From the NCBI RefSeq assembly GCF_040115645.1, contig NC_089551.1:868001-932000 (forward strand): a stretch of DNA of 64,000 nucleotides. Reading direction: 5' to 3'. The position numbers and the translations under genes are program-made. The notes under the pieces were generated by a model, which was given only the letters and a program-made list of their open reading frames with translations, ran no database searches and was not told where the DNA came from. Positions within the stretch are counted from its first letter, which is position 1; each line of letters begins with the position of its first letter. Shown here one piece after another: positions 1 through 13,035 of this stretch. This DNA is from Euwallacea fornicatus. Lineage: Eukaryota > Arthropoda > Insecta > Coleoptera > Curculionidae.

Positions 1-118
1 TTGGTACCCAACAGAGCCTCTCTAGGTACTGTTTACTAGTATTGTATTTAAGAAGTCATGTCTGCTCACCTCGTTCAAGCGAGAGATTTGGCTCTACGTG
101 GCATGTTAATTGTGTGAC

Positions 119-804
119 CTATACAGGGTGTAACATACCATCATGGATGCCAATAATCCATGGTCGAAAACGCGCCAATTTGCTATATATAAGACGGCAA
201 AGTTTCACGTTTATATATGTATATTACAAACGTGGTTCATGCATGATGGTATACTAGCCCAACTCGGTATAGGGATGAGGGAATTCCTGAATGAACGTTT
301 TAACAACCCATTGAATGGGTCGAAGGGACCTTAGTTATGGCCTGCTAAATCCCCCGACCTGAATAGTCCGGACTTTTTTTTTGAAGTACACCTGAAATCG
401 TTGCTGTATGAGATCCCTATTGAAACAGGAGAGGTGTTGCGAAATGGAACAGTGGATTCATGCAAGATCATCCGCAATACTTCTGAAATAATTGAGAGAG
501 TTCGTTAATCTATGAGGCAAGAGTGGAGTCCCGCATTTCAGCAGGAAGCGGACATTTTCGCCGGTTTCTACATTTTTCTCTTCGTTTAGATTCAGTTTCA
601 TAAAAAAAAATATTATAAAATATTGCGAAATGCTTTAGATAATCGATGACTGAACCATCCACGCAAAAACGATAAAAGATACAAGATACTGCAGGAAGCT
701 AAAAAGAATTACAAAAAATAATTTGGGATTAGAACTCATACGGGTTGTTCCAAAAAAACCGCAGAATAGCAAACGATCATGGTGATATGTTACGCCCTGT
801 ATAT
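119..804. mobile_element. Internally deleted DDE transposon, copy 1 (with transposase remnant)
   Basis: Terminal inverted repeats are visible: the left end at about 119-145 reads TATACAGGGTGTAACATACC and its near-perfect inverse lies at about 779-803 (ending GCCCTGTATA). Between them, on the + strand (about 230-540), a broken reading frame resembles the C-terminal catalytic part of insect mariner-like transposases: an HDG-type motif near 241, a 'SPDLN..DFFF' motif near 350-385, then an LKSLLYE segment and an arginine-rich tail. Frameshifts and stops interrupt it, and the N-terminal half is absent. A related copy with matching ends lies at 40772-41338. The element is clearly dead; the exact superfamily is inferred. 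Confidence 0.7.
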
Positions 805-2465
805 CAGGCATTTTCGTCGTTCTCTGAGTGGAACCAAATTCGAAGATTCATGACAGTGCTGAAAGGACATTGCTACACGACGTCAGAGTCACGCATTTTC
901 TGGACGGGACTGACACCTCATCAAAGACACCTGAAGTCTGAATACCAGCGGCTCTTGAGCCCGACCTAGCCCTGATCCTGCGACCCATCGCGAAGCACTA
1001 TTCGAACCCGTTAAGCTAACGAGACCACCTTTGGGCTTTGGTCAGCCTGAAATAAGCGGCAACGTCTGACAGTTCGACTGGGAAATCTGGGAAACAAATT
1101 TTGGCACCTTCGCAAGATCAGGCCCGTATTTCCATTAGACTGACGTAACGCTCTTCAAAGGGCGCGCCATGGTTGCCATGGAAACCGACGCGTCAAGGCC
1201 GAGAAAGTTTGACTGATTTACGGCCTTGTGCCCTTTCTTGTCTTCAAATGCAGAAAACTTGATGCAGGACGAATGCAGTTTCGACGATTTTTGACGAATT
1301 CATTGTTACGGCCCGATCGATTCTCCTCTCGAACTTTAGTCCTCGAGACGCCGAAGGCTGGGCCCACTGGAATCGGATGGATGATCGTTATGTGGATAAA
1401 TTTGATCGTTTCGCCCGCAGGCCATTCCTAAACTACCCGGTGGACTGTCTCCGCGTCTTATCGCTCGTCTTTCGATGGGACTTCTTCCCCGAGATGAGCC
1501 CCCTCCGCGATCGTGGAAGCGCAGGAGGGACCATCGTCTCGAAATGATGATTGTGCCGGAAGCGAAAACGCACACTCCGATAACGGAACCTTGGGCCTTC
1601 GCAGGTACTGATTGCCTCGAAAAGTTAGACAGCAAAGGAGGTCCTAAACGTTACTGCCGCCATGGTCTATGCATTTTGTTATTCCATCGTAGACAATAAG
1701 GGGAATATGGGCTCGAAATATTACCCACACCCGACGACAAGAAGGATCGCATAAAAGGGGAGCGAAATTCCTAGAATCCCCGTGTCTAACTGCCAAAATT
1801 CGGCGGGCCGCGAAGTTCAAGGTCGGACCACCCCTACGTCCGTCGTGGTCGACCCCCCTCCCCCTCCGGCCCACTCGCCCCCTGATCTGAGAGCAGCTGC
1901 GAAGTGAGTGAGCCAAGTGGCGCATTGCATTAATTTTCGGGCAACGACGGCGGTTCCTCGGACACACGCCGGTACTCACCTGCCGCACAAGCCAAAATAA
2001 AACAACCCCATTTAATCCGAAAAAGTACGTAATAGCTCACGTCCACGTCGGGAGGACCGATTGGCTTTTTCGGTCTGGTTGATGGTCGGTTGACAACAGA
2101 CTACACGCCGTTTTTCGAGTCACGCTGCTCTTTGTTTTTGGGTACCACCCGAAGTTGGTAGGTGATTTTTCTGCTAGCGAGGGACGATTTACAAGTCACG
2201 CTGGACGCCTTCTGAAGTCGGTCAAAGAACAATGAAATCTAGAAGCGTGAAATGGTCGTAGTGTATATTGAAATTTCGTGAATTAAAAGCCTCAAAATTT
2301 CGTCCCGCCAACCTGCATGAGAAAATTGGTCTCGGAAGCGAGAGATATTCTTTGTGTCGCGTGTACGAAAAGATGCAACAAAAAAAAAAAAAAAACAAAC
2401 AAGTCTTCGCAGTCGCCATTTTTACGTTAAAAATTATTAACAAAATCGCAGAAAAATCCCGATTT
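805..2465. other. Intergenic, no gene seen
   Basis: Only short random frames on both strands. No domain, splice-linked exon series or tRNA fold was recognised. A weak B-box-like string near 1000-1020 on the minus strand has no matching tRNA body. Confidence 0.5.
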
Positions 2466-2795
2466 CGGCCTATTGAAATTCCCGTCTGCCACCACTGTTC
2501 TCATCGACCTACGGCTTAGGCCAGTTTTAGCTAATGCGAAGCGTATGCCATCTTTCTCTCGTACACGTCCGTGAACGAAGGCGAGGTATAACGCACGTCA
2601 CGACTACATCCAGGGTACGCTTTACCACTTGAGATGGCAGGAGCAATGTCGTATCTTTCGTCTGCGTTTAGGCCCGTGTAAGAAACAAAGAGAGTTACGC
2701 GATGCAGGACAGGCGACCCTGGCTATGACTTGATAAACGTGGGCGCAGTGGTGGTAATTGAGAGTTTTAACGGTAGAAACACAAATTTTCAGGCA
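2466..2795. mobile_element. MITE with ~25-bp inverted ends, copy A
   Basis: The left end (about 2475-2503) carries TGCCACCACTGTTC and the right end (about 2739-2775) carries GCAGTGGTGGTAATTGAGAG, which is its inverse. No coding capacity. The same pair of ends, at similar spacing, recurs at about 8733-8955 and 11363-11660, so this is one family of short non-autonomous elements. Confidence 0.65.
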
Positions 2796-4205
2796 TCAAG
2801 ACTCGAAACAGCGGCGACTGCTCTTCTTGGGCCTGTCGGCGTCCTCGCAGAATTATCCCGAATTCTCCCAGTCTGCCCCGAAGTCCTAAATTTTCTTGAA
2901 AATTCGTCCTTCGGGATTTCACACCCGTCGAAACTTAGTGCATTCTCTTGCTTGGGGCGGAGGGACCAGGCCACAACTAACCATCATTCTGACGCGTTTT
3001 TTCCAGCTTTCCCTCGACCAACCGACTCTCTTCGCACACTCCCATTCACCTTCGGAGCGTTATGAAGAATAAACACCACATCCCAACTAATAAAAGACAT
3101 TCAGCGCATAAAAAAGACAAAATCGGGCATCGGCTCGAGGGGCTCCATTAAGTATCCCATTCGGGTTCGGAATCTTTTTAATTGGGTTCCAGGGGCGCGG
3201 GACGAGGGGGCATCACCCCGTGCACAAAAAGAACCGGCACGGTGCACGTGCGACCGCGCATTGTCCGTGTGTTTACCGATTCTCCCATTCCCCCAAGTGT
3301 TAATTCTTTAAGGAGAATGTTGTTCGGGTGATGTCGGCCCCAGAAAAAAAAAACTGGACGGGTTTCGGAGTCAGGGGCGACTTCCTAGATATTTTTTGGA
3401 ATTCGAAGGGACCCCGGTGTCCTTGGGGCGGCGGTGCGTACAGCAAGATCGAGGGCTAGGCCGAGGGTAAAAATCAATATCTCCTAGTGGCTGCGTGGCC
3501 GGGGTTTGCGATTATGAATGCCATTGTAAGAAGCTCGAAATGTGGGGTAATCATCGACGCCCTAGTTTGATTCACAATGGATCGTATCGAAGTAGGCTGC
3601 CATTACATTATAACGGCAGCAGAACACCATTAACTTACAATTATTCCGAAGATTTAACACCCCTTTCGGCCTTTAAAAGAAACGTAGTTTAGGAAACGAG
3701 GATTGATCGTGACGTAACACGTTGTATCTATCTCGCTCGACGTCCGTTCGAATGCGTGAGTTAGCAGAGATGAAAACCCATGACGTCATGGCCGATGCTA
3801 TTAACACAGAGGACCCATGCACTTCTCGCACTTAGGGAGTGCTTCAAGTCCCCGAACCATCGTCTGCACCACGCAACTTATAGGTTTTGCGGCAATTCAC
3901 CATGAGGTGGACCCCCGGTCATTTGCCAAAATGGCCAAGGATCACTTTGTTCCATGTGTGTGTGTGCGTGTAGTTGCTTACCTACAGCCAGATGTGACTC
4001 ATTGAAATATCGATTACGTTTTTATCGCTGCTTAGGGTTTTAAGATATAGGTCTTAGATAATTTCGTTAATGTTTTTCAATTAACTTGTCTTTGCCGAGA
4101 TTATTGCGATGCCACGTCCCGCCGTGTCGTCTCACGAATCGCCCTATATATATTTCACCCACGAATGCCGCCCTGTAAATCGGGAAACTCCAACTGTAGA
4201 ATCGA
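2796..4205. other. Intergenic, no gene seen
   Basis: No coding or RNA feature could be supported on either strand. The sequence is upstream of the Imp promoter region. Confidence 0.45.
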
Positions 4206-4277
4206 CGGTCGCCATAATGTCGAGCTTGGCGGTCGCCATAATGTCGAGTTTGTCGGCCACCATAATGTCAAGCCAGT
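4206..4277. repeat. 24-bp tandem repeat, three units
   Basis: Three consecutive units with core CGCCATAATGTCGAG (units at about 4206, 4230 and 4254); the third has diverged slightly (CCACCATAATGTCAAG). It lies about 0.8 kb upstream of the Imp start. Confidence 0.75.
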
Positions 4278-4349
4278 CGGAGCGCAAACTGCCCGATAAT
4301 ATGCAAAAATCAAACTTTCATCTCCTCATCGCTTAAAAGAGTGCAGAAG

Positions 4350-4394
4350 CAGGTGCCTATTTAATTGACAACAATCAATTTTTAAGCACCTGCA
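4350..4394. repeat. Short imperfect palindrome
   Basis: GCAGGTGC followed by TTAATTGA is mirrored, after a 3-4 nt loop, by TCAATTTTTAA-GCACCTGC. It can form a hairpin of about 20 bp. No function is evident. Confidence 0.6.
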
Positions 4395-4639
4395 CATGCA
4401 TACAATTCCTATAAATCCGATGGTGCGCTGAGGATCCGCCTCGCGATCCTAATGGGGCTTCTTTGGCAATCCAACCATAGTTAAGCCTCATTCGGACTTC
4501 ACAATTTGCTTATCTCGTATCAATATTTATTTGAGCTAATGACGCTTTAGTGGGGCCGCTGCATACCCAGTTTACGGGCGGAGATCGGTACTCCGTAACC
4601 GAAATTTCTTCGATTCTCTTTGGTCGGGTAGTGTAGCGA

Positions 4640-5059
4640 TGGGAAATCCACGTGGCGCGGAGATTTCACACGCTTTTAAGGCTCCTCTCTCGTGACTGAC
4701 CCACTTCTTGAATAATTTTAGGCAGGTAGATGAGCCCGCTTTCGATGGATACTATTCGCGGTACAATTGTTACGTTTTGTGTTAACGTTGCAGCCTGGCA
4801 GTACTCGGAACCAAGACCGGACCGGGGACCTGGGACCACCAGTGCAATTCAAAGCGTATGCGCGAACATCCGCTCGCAAATTTCGTCGTTAGTGGTACTG
4901 GTACTTCTCTCTCGCTTCCACTCTTCCACGTTCATTCATTCCATTCCATTCAGTCAGGCAAACGCGAATCGATTTATCAGTGCGGCTTCTGTTTTGCCAC
5001 CTTCTATCGACTGGTTTTTCAGTGTTTTCGTATCGAGTGATTAGCAAAAGGAACCGCCC
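4640..5059 (+). promoter_or_regulatory. Probable Imp 5'UTR/promoter region
   Basis: The stretch directly before the short first coding exon is stop-rich and pyrimidine-rich and holds no other gene. It is inferred to hold the transcription start and 5'UTR. No clear TATA box was identified, and the cap site cannot be fixed from sequence. Confidence 0.35.
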
Positions 5060-8000
5060 ATGTCCAAGTTTCCGCCGTAAGTATCCAAACCAAGGAGTTA
5101 GGCCTTAGACACCCATGCAAGTGACACGTAATCTCGCTCGGGAACGTGTTGGTAGCCTTGAAGTTCCATTCATAGAATGTTTTCCAGTGATTTTAAGGTC
5201 ATTGCCATTGTGGCAGCAGTCTGGTATTTTTCGATAGGCTCACTCACGCCCTGCCTAACATCGTTAAGTTCTTTTCCTGTCGCTGTCGACGAAAGTACTA
5301 ACGCTGGTGGTACCGGGACAAAAGATATTTAATTTAAGTGGCATCTTGTTTACAATGGATTGCGCCAGCGACGCTTTTCCCAGAAGGGTTTTTCGCCAAA
5401 TTGCAATTTGTTTGCAACTGCATCACCACGATTTCCGCCATCCTAGCTGACAACCGGGGAACATGCGGTGATGCAGTGGTGTTCACAATCACGAGTTGCC
5501 CAATAACGACCATTTCGATCGCCGGGAGTTCGAATTTCGAGCAGTTCGGCAAGGAGGCCCTAAAGCGAAAAGGGCCTTGGGTGTCGGCAGTGAGAAACTG
5601 TCCGGAATTGGGGCAGAATTGATTTAAGACAGGCCTTCGGTGCCGAACAACACGTTCACCCCCATCGGACAGAACGCGCTCAATTCTTTGCACGAATAGT
5701 AAAATTTAATCGCGAGGCACCTGAGGAGCGTGAACACACGGTAAGGCCTCGCATCTAAGCCTCGTCCGCCGCAGGTTATGAGTCAATAATAATGTAATTT
5801 TAATTGAATCTAAGACACACTGCGGTCATTAAGGAAGTCATCGTATTTCAGCTGGACATGTGACCGCTCGCTTTCTGCTTTTGAACCTAATAAATGTTTG
5901 ACGAGAATCAAGTTTCCTTAAGTGGTTCGTTTGCACTTAAGAAGTGCCGGTTGGGCCGCGAACTAGCAAAAACAAAGAGAAATAATCATAAAACATTTGA
6001 CATTTAGAGCGGGTCTCGACTGGCCGCAACGCGAAAATCGTCGATTTAGGGAACTGCCGGATCGACAGAAAACCCTTCAGGGCGCCGCCACTGATTTACC
6101 AGCGTCCGTTGATTTCGAATTATCCGCAATTGGGAAAATCGCGCATTGAACTGCGCAGTAGAGTCGGCGGGCTGGACGCCATTTTGAGGTACTACCCAAG
6201 TCCTGCGAGCTCCCGGCCGAGGTCCGTTCGGTCCTAGATTCCGCGACCAGTTTCGCGGAACGCGAACGCAATCTTGCCGACTCTTGACAAAAAGGCGAAT
6301 GCGTGGATGATTGCCAGTTCGCGCATTCTGGCCCTCTTAATCAGTTCCACTGTCAAGCGAGATATGGGCCGCAAATTCAAGTGCCGATCGAGACCCACGG
6401 GGCGGTGCCAGAAGTGCGAAGACGACACGGGAGAAGCGCCCGGCACCGAAATTTAATTTTTTTTTCCCTCGCACGGTGCATGCGGCACATTGCTCGGATT
6501 TCCCGACCTTTGAAACTGGAGCTGCAGAGGCCTAATTGAATTTTTACCAGATTCACTCGGGGGCCCCTTCAGGGATTCGAACGGCCGCGTGAAGACTGAT
6601 AGAAGCCGACGATTGGGTCGATGACCCGCGAGAACCTCCTGAGAAATCTTTCGAATTTTGACCGAATATCTTCGATTGGCCGTTGATGGCCACAGCTTTG
6701 TGGCCTAATTGACCAGTTTCCCGAAATTCTTTTCGTACATTCGTTCCGGAACACCCCGCAAGCGATGCGTTAATGGGCTGACCAGCTATGCAGCGATAGT
6801 GCGCCCCTATTTGGCCCGTCTCACGTGTGGGAACGGGAACGGTTCCGCGGTCGTTTTGGACTAGTGATGTCACCGAAGATGTGTGACTCTAGATAAGGCC
6901 CTAGTTATCTGACCGAAAGTTTAAGTACCGTTTGCTTGGTTCCCTCCCGTTTCGTATCGACTAGTAAATAGCTAGAAAAGCGCCTTCGTGTTGCGCGCCC
7001 GGTTTGTTTACTCTGTTCAGCCACCATTGTGGGTCTAAATATGGACGTCCGCCGGTAACTAATGACTCACACTGTATAGCCTCGCATTACCGTAACGGTA
7101 CCGCATCACTATGTGATCGAAAACAACATTAAAAATCGCTCACCATCGGCCCATATCTGGGCCGTTTATCACCCCGGCGCCATCTCGAGACACGTCCGAA
7201 ATTCAAACGGCACTGATAAATCTTATTATTCCTGCCTATTTGTTTTGTCGTAGCATTGGACACGGACACTCGTTATAATGTTGTTTGTGATGGCCATTGC
7301 GCAACGATTGATTTCATATTATTACGCCCAGTCCGCCTCTGGACCCCCTGCCGAAGTCCGCATAAAGGGCTCGGGGAGGCCATTCAGTTTATTGGGCACG
7401 AATATTCCACTCCAAAAAGCATATAAAATCGAGTTATTAGTGCGACGTTCTCCTTTGATTGTGCCCCGACCGCATTTGCATGTGAACTGATAGTTCGGGT
7501 TCGTTTTTAAGGCAGCGAAAAGAGGCCCCCGTCCGGGGCAGGAGCGGCCGTCCGCGCCGTCCATTTGTCTCGGACGCGCGGAAGACGGGCAGGATCTTAA
7601 TGGAAACTGCGGCTAATTAGCTGTGAAAATAGAGCAAAGGCACCGTCGCTGCCGCGACCAGAAATAGCCCCCCGAATGCCGCCAAACGGAATCAAAATGG
7701 TGTTTACTTTCCGTTTACGTCTGCGCTTCGGTCTATTTCAAGACCGATTTCCCCATTAAAACGCCCGGTCGAGGACTGTCTCACCCTGTAGAATCCACCA
7801 TTAACGTAGTAAACAACACTATCTACTATCGCTTTCCAAAACTTTTCAGCTTGAATGTATATTGGCTTTAGTTCCCCGGCGCAACGTAAGTGCCCGGGCG
7901 ATAGTGGTGTACACGTGACACTTGGATGAGCTTATACAAAGGCGTTATCAGGGAAAATGGATTAGATAAGGTTCTTGTCCCAGTTAAGCTCTACACCTAA

Positions 8001-11000
8001 TTGAAAAGCAGGCAGGAAGTTCCGAAGGACGGCCAAAACCGTTTCTTGAGGCCGCCCCTGCATTCACCGTTAAGCCCAGATTTATTAAAATTCATTAGCG
8101 ATCCAGGATCGGAATGATTAATAAGGCAATAAGTCGGGCTTTCACCTGTTGCAATGCATAATAAAGGGGTGCGAAAGTGCACCTTGCCACGTTTCCGCAC
8201 TTTATATTTGTCGCAGAAATCACTGTGGAAGATTGAAAAGCGTGAAATTCCCCCAGGGACGTACTCGAATGTGCTACGGGCGAGATAAACTTGAATTATC
8301 AAGGAGTGTGCCGAGGGTCGTAACTTGAATGTCGGCTTTCTGTCCCGAGTTGTGGACGGAGATGTAACGAATGCCCTTTTTGTTTCAGCCAAACGACGAA
8401 AATTATTGTATCAAACTTGGGGCCACAAATTAAGTTTGAAGACATCGAACACCTCCTGGCGCAGCATGGGAGCGTCATCCATTGTGATAAACTTACCTCT
8501 AAAGATCCCACCACACAGGTCGTACAGATCACGTATGAAACGACCGAACAAGCGCAACAGTAAGTACCCCAGTGGGATTTTTTCAAAGTAGATTTCGACA
8601 GAAGAAAAATGGCGTGTGCCCTACGTCGAACTGTAATCCGTAAAACGCAGGCCTTCAGTCGCCCCGAGAAGGGGGTAGCACGTCGACGGGAATCGTCCGA
8701 TAACGAACTCTCGAAAAATCAAACAGCTCATTTTGCCTGTCTAAATTCTCATTTGCCACCACTGTTTCCAACTATGTTTGAGTCGTTGCTCGACATTCGA
8801 GCGGAATGACAGGATCACGCTTTACCTCACGTCTTCTTTTAAGCTCATAGAACAAACAAGGACGGCTACGTGACGCGGGATAGGGGGCGCTAGATGTAAT
8901 TTGATGAATCTGGCGCAGTGGTGGCAATTGAGAATTTCAACAGCAAAAGCAACGATTTTTCTCACACCTAACGCGGCATGACACAAGTTCGTCTCGAATG
9001 CGAGGATCTTGCACGCGATTAGAGATAATCTCACTTTTTTTAATTTCAATAATCGTCGATAATAATTTCTCAGTTAATAACAGTCCGCCGTCTGAATTTG
9101 CGATGGGTTCTTAATGCACTTTCACGGTATCCAATCTCGAAAACAAACGTTCCAGATTATCTTTTCATTACGCGTTACTGTTTGGGCCCCTGTAATGGTA
9201 ATGGTACTGTTATAAATAATTATACTGATTTGATACGACAGGCAGTACCTTAAAAAGGTCCCGCTCACCGCAAAGGACCATATGTCAGTACCCACAACCA
9301 AAAACGAGGAGTTGGGCACAAGCCCCGTTTGGGTACCACCTGCCCGCCGTATTTCGGTAATTATTTCTCGTCGTTTCGAATTATTATTTGTCGATTATGA
9401 CGAGGATTGAGACCTTTAATTATCGTATAATAATACGACATTATCGGTTTGCCAGCATCTGCGATGACTCGTGCCCGAAGTCCAACTCGAATATTCGGTA
9501 GAATCGATATTGATAAGTACAAACGACGCGCAGGGCTCATGTATTGTAATGTTGTAAACATAGAGAATTCAGGGTTCAATAACACCGGAAGGCTGGATAA
9601 TGTATAATTATTATTGTTGGCGTTGCAAAACTTTGTAACAGCCAGATATGCATAATGTAAATAAGCGCATACGTTGAATGGGATTGCGGCGACTCGTGTC
9701 TTTGGGTTTAAAAAATGCGAGATAAAAACGGATTTCAATGGACGATTTCTGCCCCCGTGAAGGATTGTTTGCGTGACAGCTTTATCCGGATGGGTGTTAC
9801 GGAAAAACGGTCAAACACAGAAAAGGCTAAGAGCCGGCCAAGTCCGAGGCTGCCACGAGGAGTATCTTTCAGTTAGCTTTAACCGGCGTTTGACCTGTCG
9901 GCCCTCAATGCTATACGTTGTAAATGAGAAAAGAGATCGGCTCAAATCTGAAAAATGTGCCGCTCCGATTTGGCGGCAATTTGATGGAGCTCGATGGCTG
10001 CTCCAAATATTTTTTAATTCGGTTTGTGTCTTCATTCCGCCGACGTACAAAAATCTCCAAACTTCGCCCCGCCGTCAATGTTATACTTGCGCTAACGTTC
10101 ATTATCAAATGAATATCTGAAATTGCCTTGAATTTTTCCTTTTAACCACGTAAAAGTAATATTTTCCCATTTCAGAGCTGTTGCTCATCTGAATGGAATA
10201 GAGGTGGAGGGCAAAGCCCTCAAAGTGGAATTGGCCGTGGAAAAGCGGTCGCGACGAGGGCCTCGAGGCGCGGGGGCCCCGTTCGGAGGGCTCTCCGGAC
10301 AGGGCCGCCAAGCCGACTTCCCTCTCAGAATTCTTGTACAAAGTGATATGGTGAGTGGGATTTTCCTTAGCTCCGCAAGGCCTTGCAATGACTTCCAACG
10401 CAAATTTAGGTAGGAGCTATAATTGGAAGACAGGGTTCAACTATTAGGCAAATAACGCAGCAGACGAGGGCGCGGGTGGACGTCCACCGAAAAGACAACG
10501 TTGGATCGCTGGAAAAGGCCATCACGATCTACGGCAACCCGGAGAATTGCACGAACGCATGCAAGAAAATCTTGGAAGTCATGCAACAAGAGGCTAACAA
10601 TACGAATAAAGGGTAAACCGCCACGGAACACAATCGTTTGTGACTAACAAGTCTCTCTAGGGAAATCTCCTTAAAAATCTTGGCTCACAACAACTTAATC
10701 GGTAGAATTATCGGAAAAGGTGGGAACACGATCAAGAGGATAATGCAAGAGACCGAAACCAAGATCACCGTATCTAGCATAAACGACATCAACTCTTTCA
10801 ACTTGGAGCGGATAATCACCGTGAAAGGCTCCATTGAGAACATGAGCAAAGCAGAAGCTCAAATCAGCTCCAAGTTGAGGCAGAGCTACGAGAACGACTT
10901 GCAGGCAATGGCACCTCAAACTATGATGTTTCCGGGTAAGTTTCTGAAACGCCAAGAAATACTTTGATTTTTGAGCCGTGAAAAGGGAAATCGATTATTA

Positions 11001-13035
11001 ATCATTTGCTTAGGTTTGCACCCCATGGCGATGATGGCAACCGCGGGCATCGGCTACGGTTCTCGTAGTATTTACGCAGGACAAGCCCCCTATCCGGGGA
11101 TGTACTCCACGGCTGGAAGTGGGCAAAGCCAGGGCGGCGAAGTTCAGGAATCCACGTACTTGTACATTCCCAACAATGCCGTCGGCGCCATCATTGGAAC
11201 GAAGGTGGGGTTTTAATAGAATCTTGTTTGTTGCTTTTAATATCTCGTACTTGTCCCACAAAAATATGAGCCTCCCTCAGTTTGAGATTCATAGAGGGTT
11301 GCGAACCGCCTGAACGAATCGTACATTTTGTAAGAGTACCGGTTTAGTTTCCTTGAATTTTTTCCCGTTTAAACTCTCATTTTCCACCACTGTTCGGGTC
11401 GACCTACGCTTCAAACCAAATATTAATGGCTACGTAGCATGACATTCTTTTCTGTTACTCGGCTTTTAACGAGAACAGAACACGTAACGTATGTGTAAAC
11501 TGCATCCTCGTTATTACTTAGAGTAGCAAGACCGGTGTCGTAGCGTTTGTCTGTGTCTAGCCTCATGTAATAAACAAAGACGGATGTGGGGAGGTGGCGC
11601 TGGATGTAATTTCACAACATTGTCACAGTGGGGGCAATTGAAAGTTTTAAAGGGCAATACAACAATTTTTATATTCGTGTTTAGGTATCGCGTAAACAAA
11701 TTTTTTTTAGTCTGATTTCGGGTCCTAATTAGGTCTTAAAATCCCTTCGGCCGAGGGAAATCTAGATTTGTGATTTTTTTGTTGTATTTGTGCGTGTTAT
11801 TATTGTCAACAAAATTGTGTTGTGGTTTTTTACAACCGTTCACAACGGATGTCGGCTTTTTTCGGCATTTTATGGTTCGATTGTTGTTCTCGGAACGAGA
11901 AGAGCAAAATTTGCTCTTATTCGTGTTTACTATTTGAGATTTTCGCGTCGTTCTGCCTCGTTTACACCTTCTGTCGAACAGCTTATTTAGTTCGACTAAT
12001 GGGAAAACACTTCAGTATTAATAACTAACGTTATTTGTATCTGCTTTTCCTTCCGTGACTGACAAAATTTCTGTTTCCAGGGTTCACACATTCGTAACAT
12101 AATCCGCTTCTCGGGGGCGTCAGTCAAAATCGCTCCTTTGGACGAAACAAAGCCGCAAGAAGCTGCGAATGAGAGACGTGTGACCGTTGTGGGCACCCCT
12201 GAGGCCCAATGGAAGGTAAATTGGTTCATACCGACTTTAATATGGGCCCAAATTGTGCTGCAAACCCTGCAAACGTTACTGAAGACCGATTCACGCGTTT
12301 TCATTAACTATTCGAGGGTACATCGGTGATGTAATTTAGGAGAAGCACTAATATTGGGTCAACGGCACATTTCAAGCGGGTTTACGGAGATAAATGATTT
12401 TTAACAGCTACCTCTTCCTGTGTGATTTCAGGCTCAATATCTCATATTCGAAAAAATGCGGGAAGAAGGGTTCGTGGCGGGTGCGGACGACGTCCGCCTC
12501 ACAGTTGAAATTCTGGTGCCCAGCGCGCAAGTGGGTCGCATTATCGGCAAGGGGGGTCAAAATGTGCGCGAACTCCAACGTGTCACCGGAAGCGTGATAA
12601 AGTTACCTGAACAGGGTGCAACGCCGCAAGAAGACGAAACCACTGTCCACATTATCGGCCCGTTCTTTAGTGTTCAGGTAAGTGATATCAAAGAATCAAA
12701 CAAGTTGCGGTAAAGTGACTTCGTTGAGTCACTCAGTAGTCACCGCCAACTTGGCAACGTGGCTCGCGCGCACGCGCCTTTCTTTTTGTACAGATTTCCT
12801 TTCAGCCTAATATATATAGCCATTCCATTTGATATTTCGCCTCATTCGGGATTCCCCTTCCCTGGAGTAAGCAGGATTGAATTTTATTTATTTTTTGCAG
12901 TCGGCGCAACGTCGAATCCGTGCGATGGTCCTCCAGTCAACGGCTCCCCCTGCCGGAAGACGCCAAGGACGCCAGCCAAAAGAGCCGAGCCAGTCACAAC
13001 AACAGCCGGAAGGTGGCGCTCCTGATCAACAATAA
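5060..13035 (+). CDS. Imp: Insulin-like growth factor 2 mRNA-binding protein (Imp/IGF2BP)
   Basis: A cytoplasmic RNA-binding protein that packages, localises and stabilises target mRNAs. Nine coding exons read in phase: 5060-5076, 8389-8559, 10176-10350, 10410-10612, 10661-10935, 11014-11204, 12081-12215, 12432-12677, 12901-13035, giving about 515 residues. One RRM (about residues 9-85, opening KIIVSNLGPQIKFEDIE) is followed by four KH domains with GxxG loops GRQG (127), GKGG (207), GTKG (342) and GKGG (428), then a Q/P-rich tail. The start is the only ATG in a 17-nt exon ending in a good donor (CC|GTAAGT). Its phase fits the RRM exon exactly, but this join skips about 3.3 kb, so other first exons are possible. 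The vertebrate RRM1 is not seen, which agrees with what is known of fly Imp. The KH3 loop is split by the 0.9-kb intron. MITE copies lie in two introns. Confidence 0.9.
5077..8388. other. Imp first intron, no further feature seen
   Basis: Bounded by CC|GTAAGT and a TTTCAG acceptor. I looked for an exon encoding an additional RRM on the + strand and did not find one. Confidence 0.5.
8733..8955. mobile_element. MITE copy B in an Imp intron
   Basis: Left end AAATTCTCATTTGCCACCAC (about 8742) and right end GTGGTGGCAATTGAGAATTT (about 8920) are inverted copies of each other. The interior is non-coding. Same family as copies at about 2466 and 11363. Confidence 0.75.
11363..11660. mobile_element. 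MITE copy C in an Imp intron
   Basis: Left end AAACTCTCATTTTCCACCAC (about 11371) and right end GTGGGGGCAATTGAAAGTTT (about 11627) are inverted. It shares with copy B the internal string CGCTGGATGTAATTT / CGCTAGATGTAATTT next to the right end. It lies in the intron that splits KH3. Confidence 0.75.

Noticed and set aside
1000..1025. tRNA B-box-like string on the minus strand
   Set aside because: No A box, acceptor stem or cloverleaf could be drawn around it.
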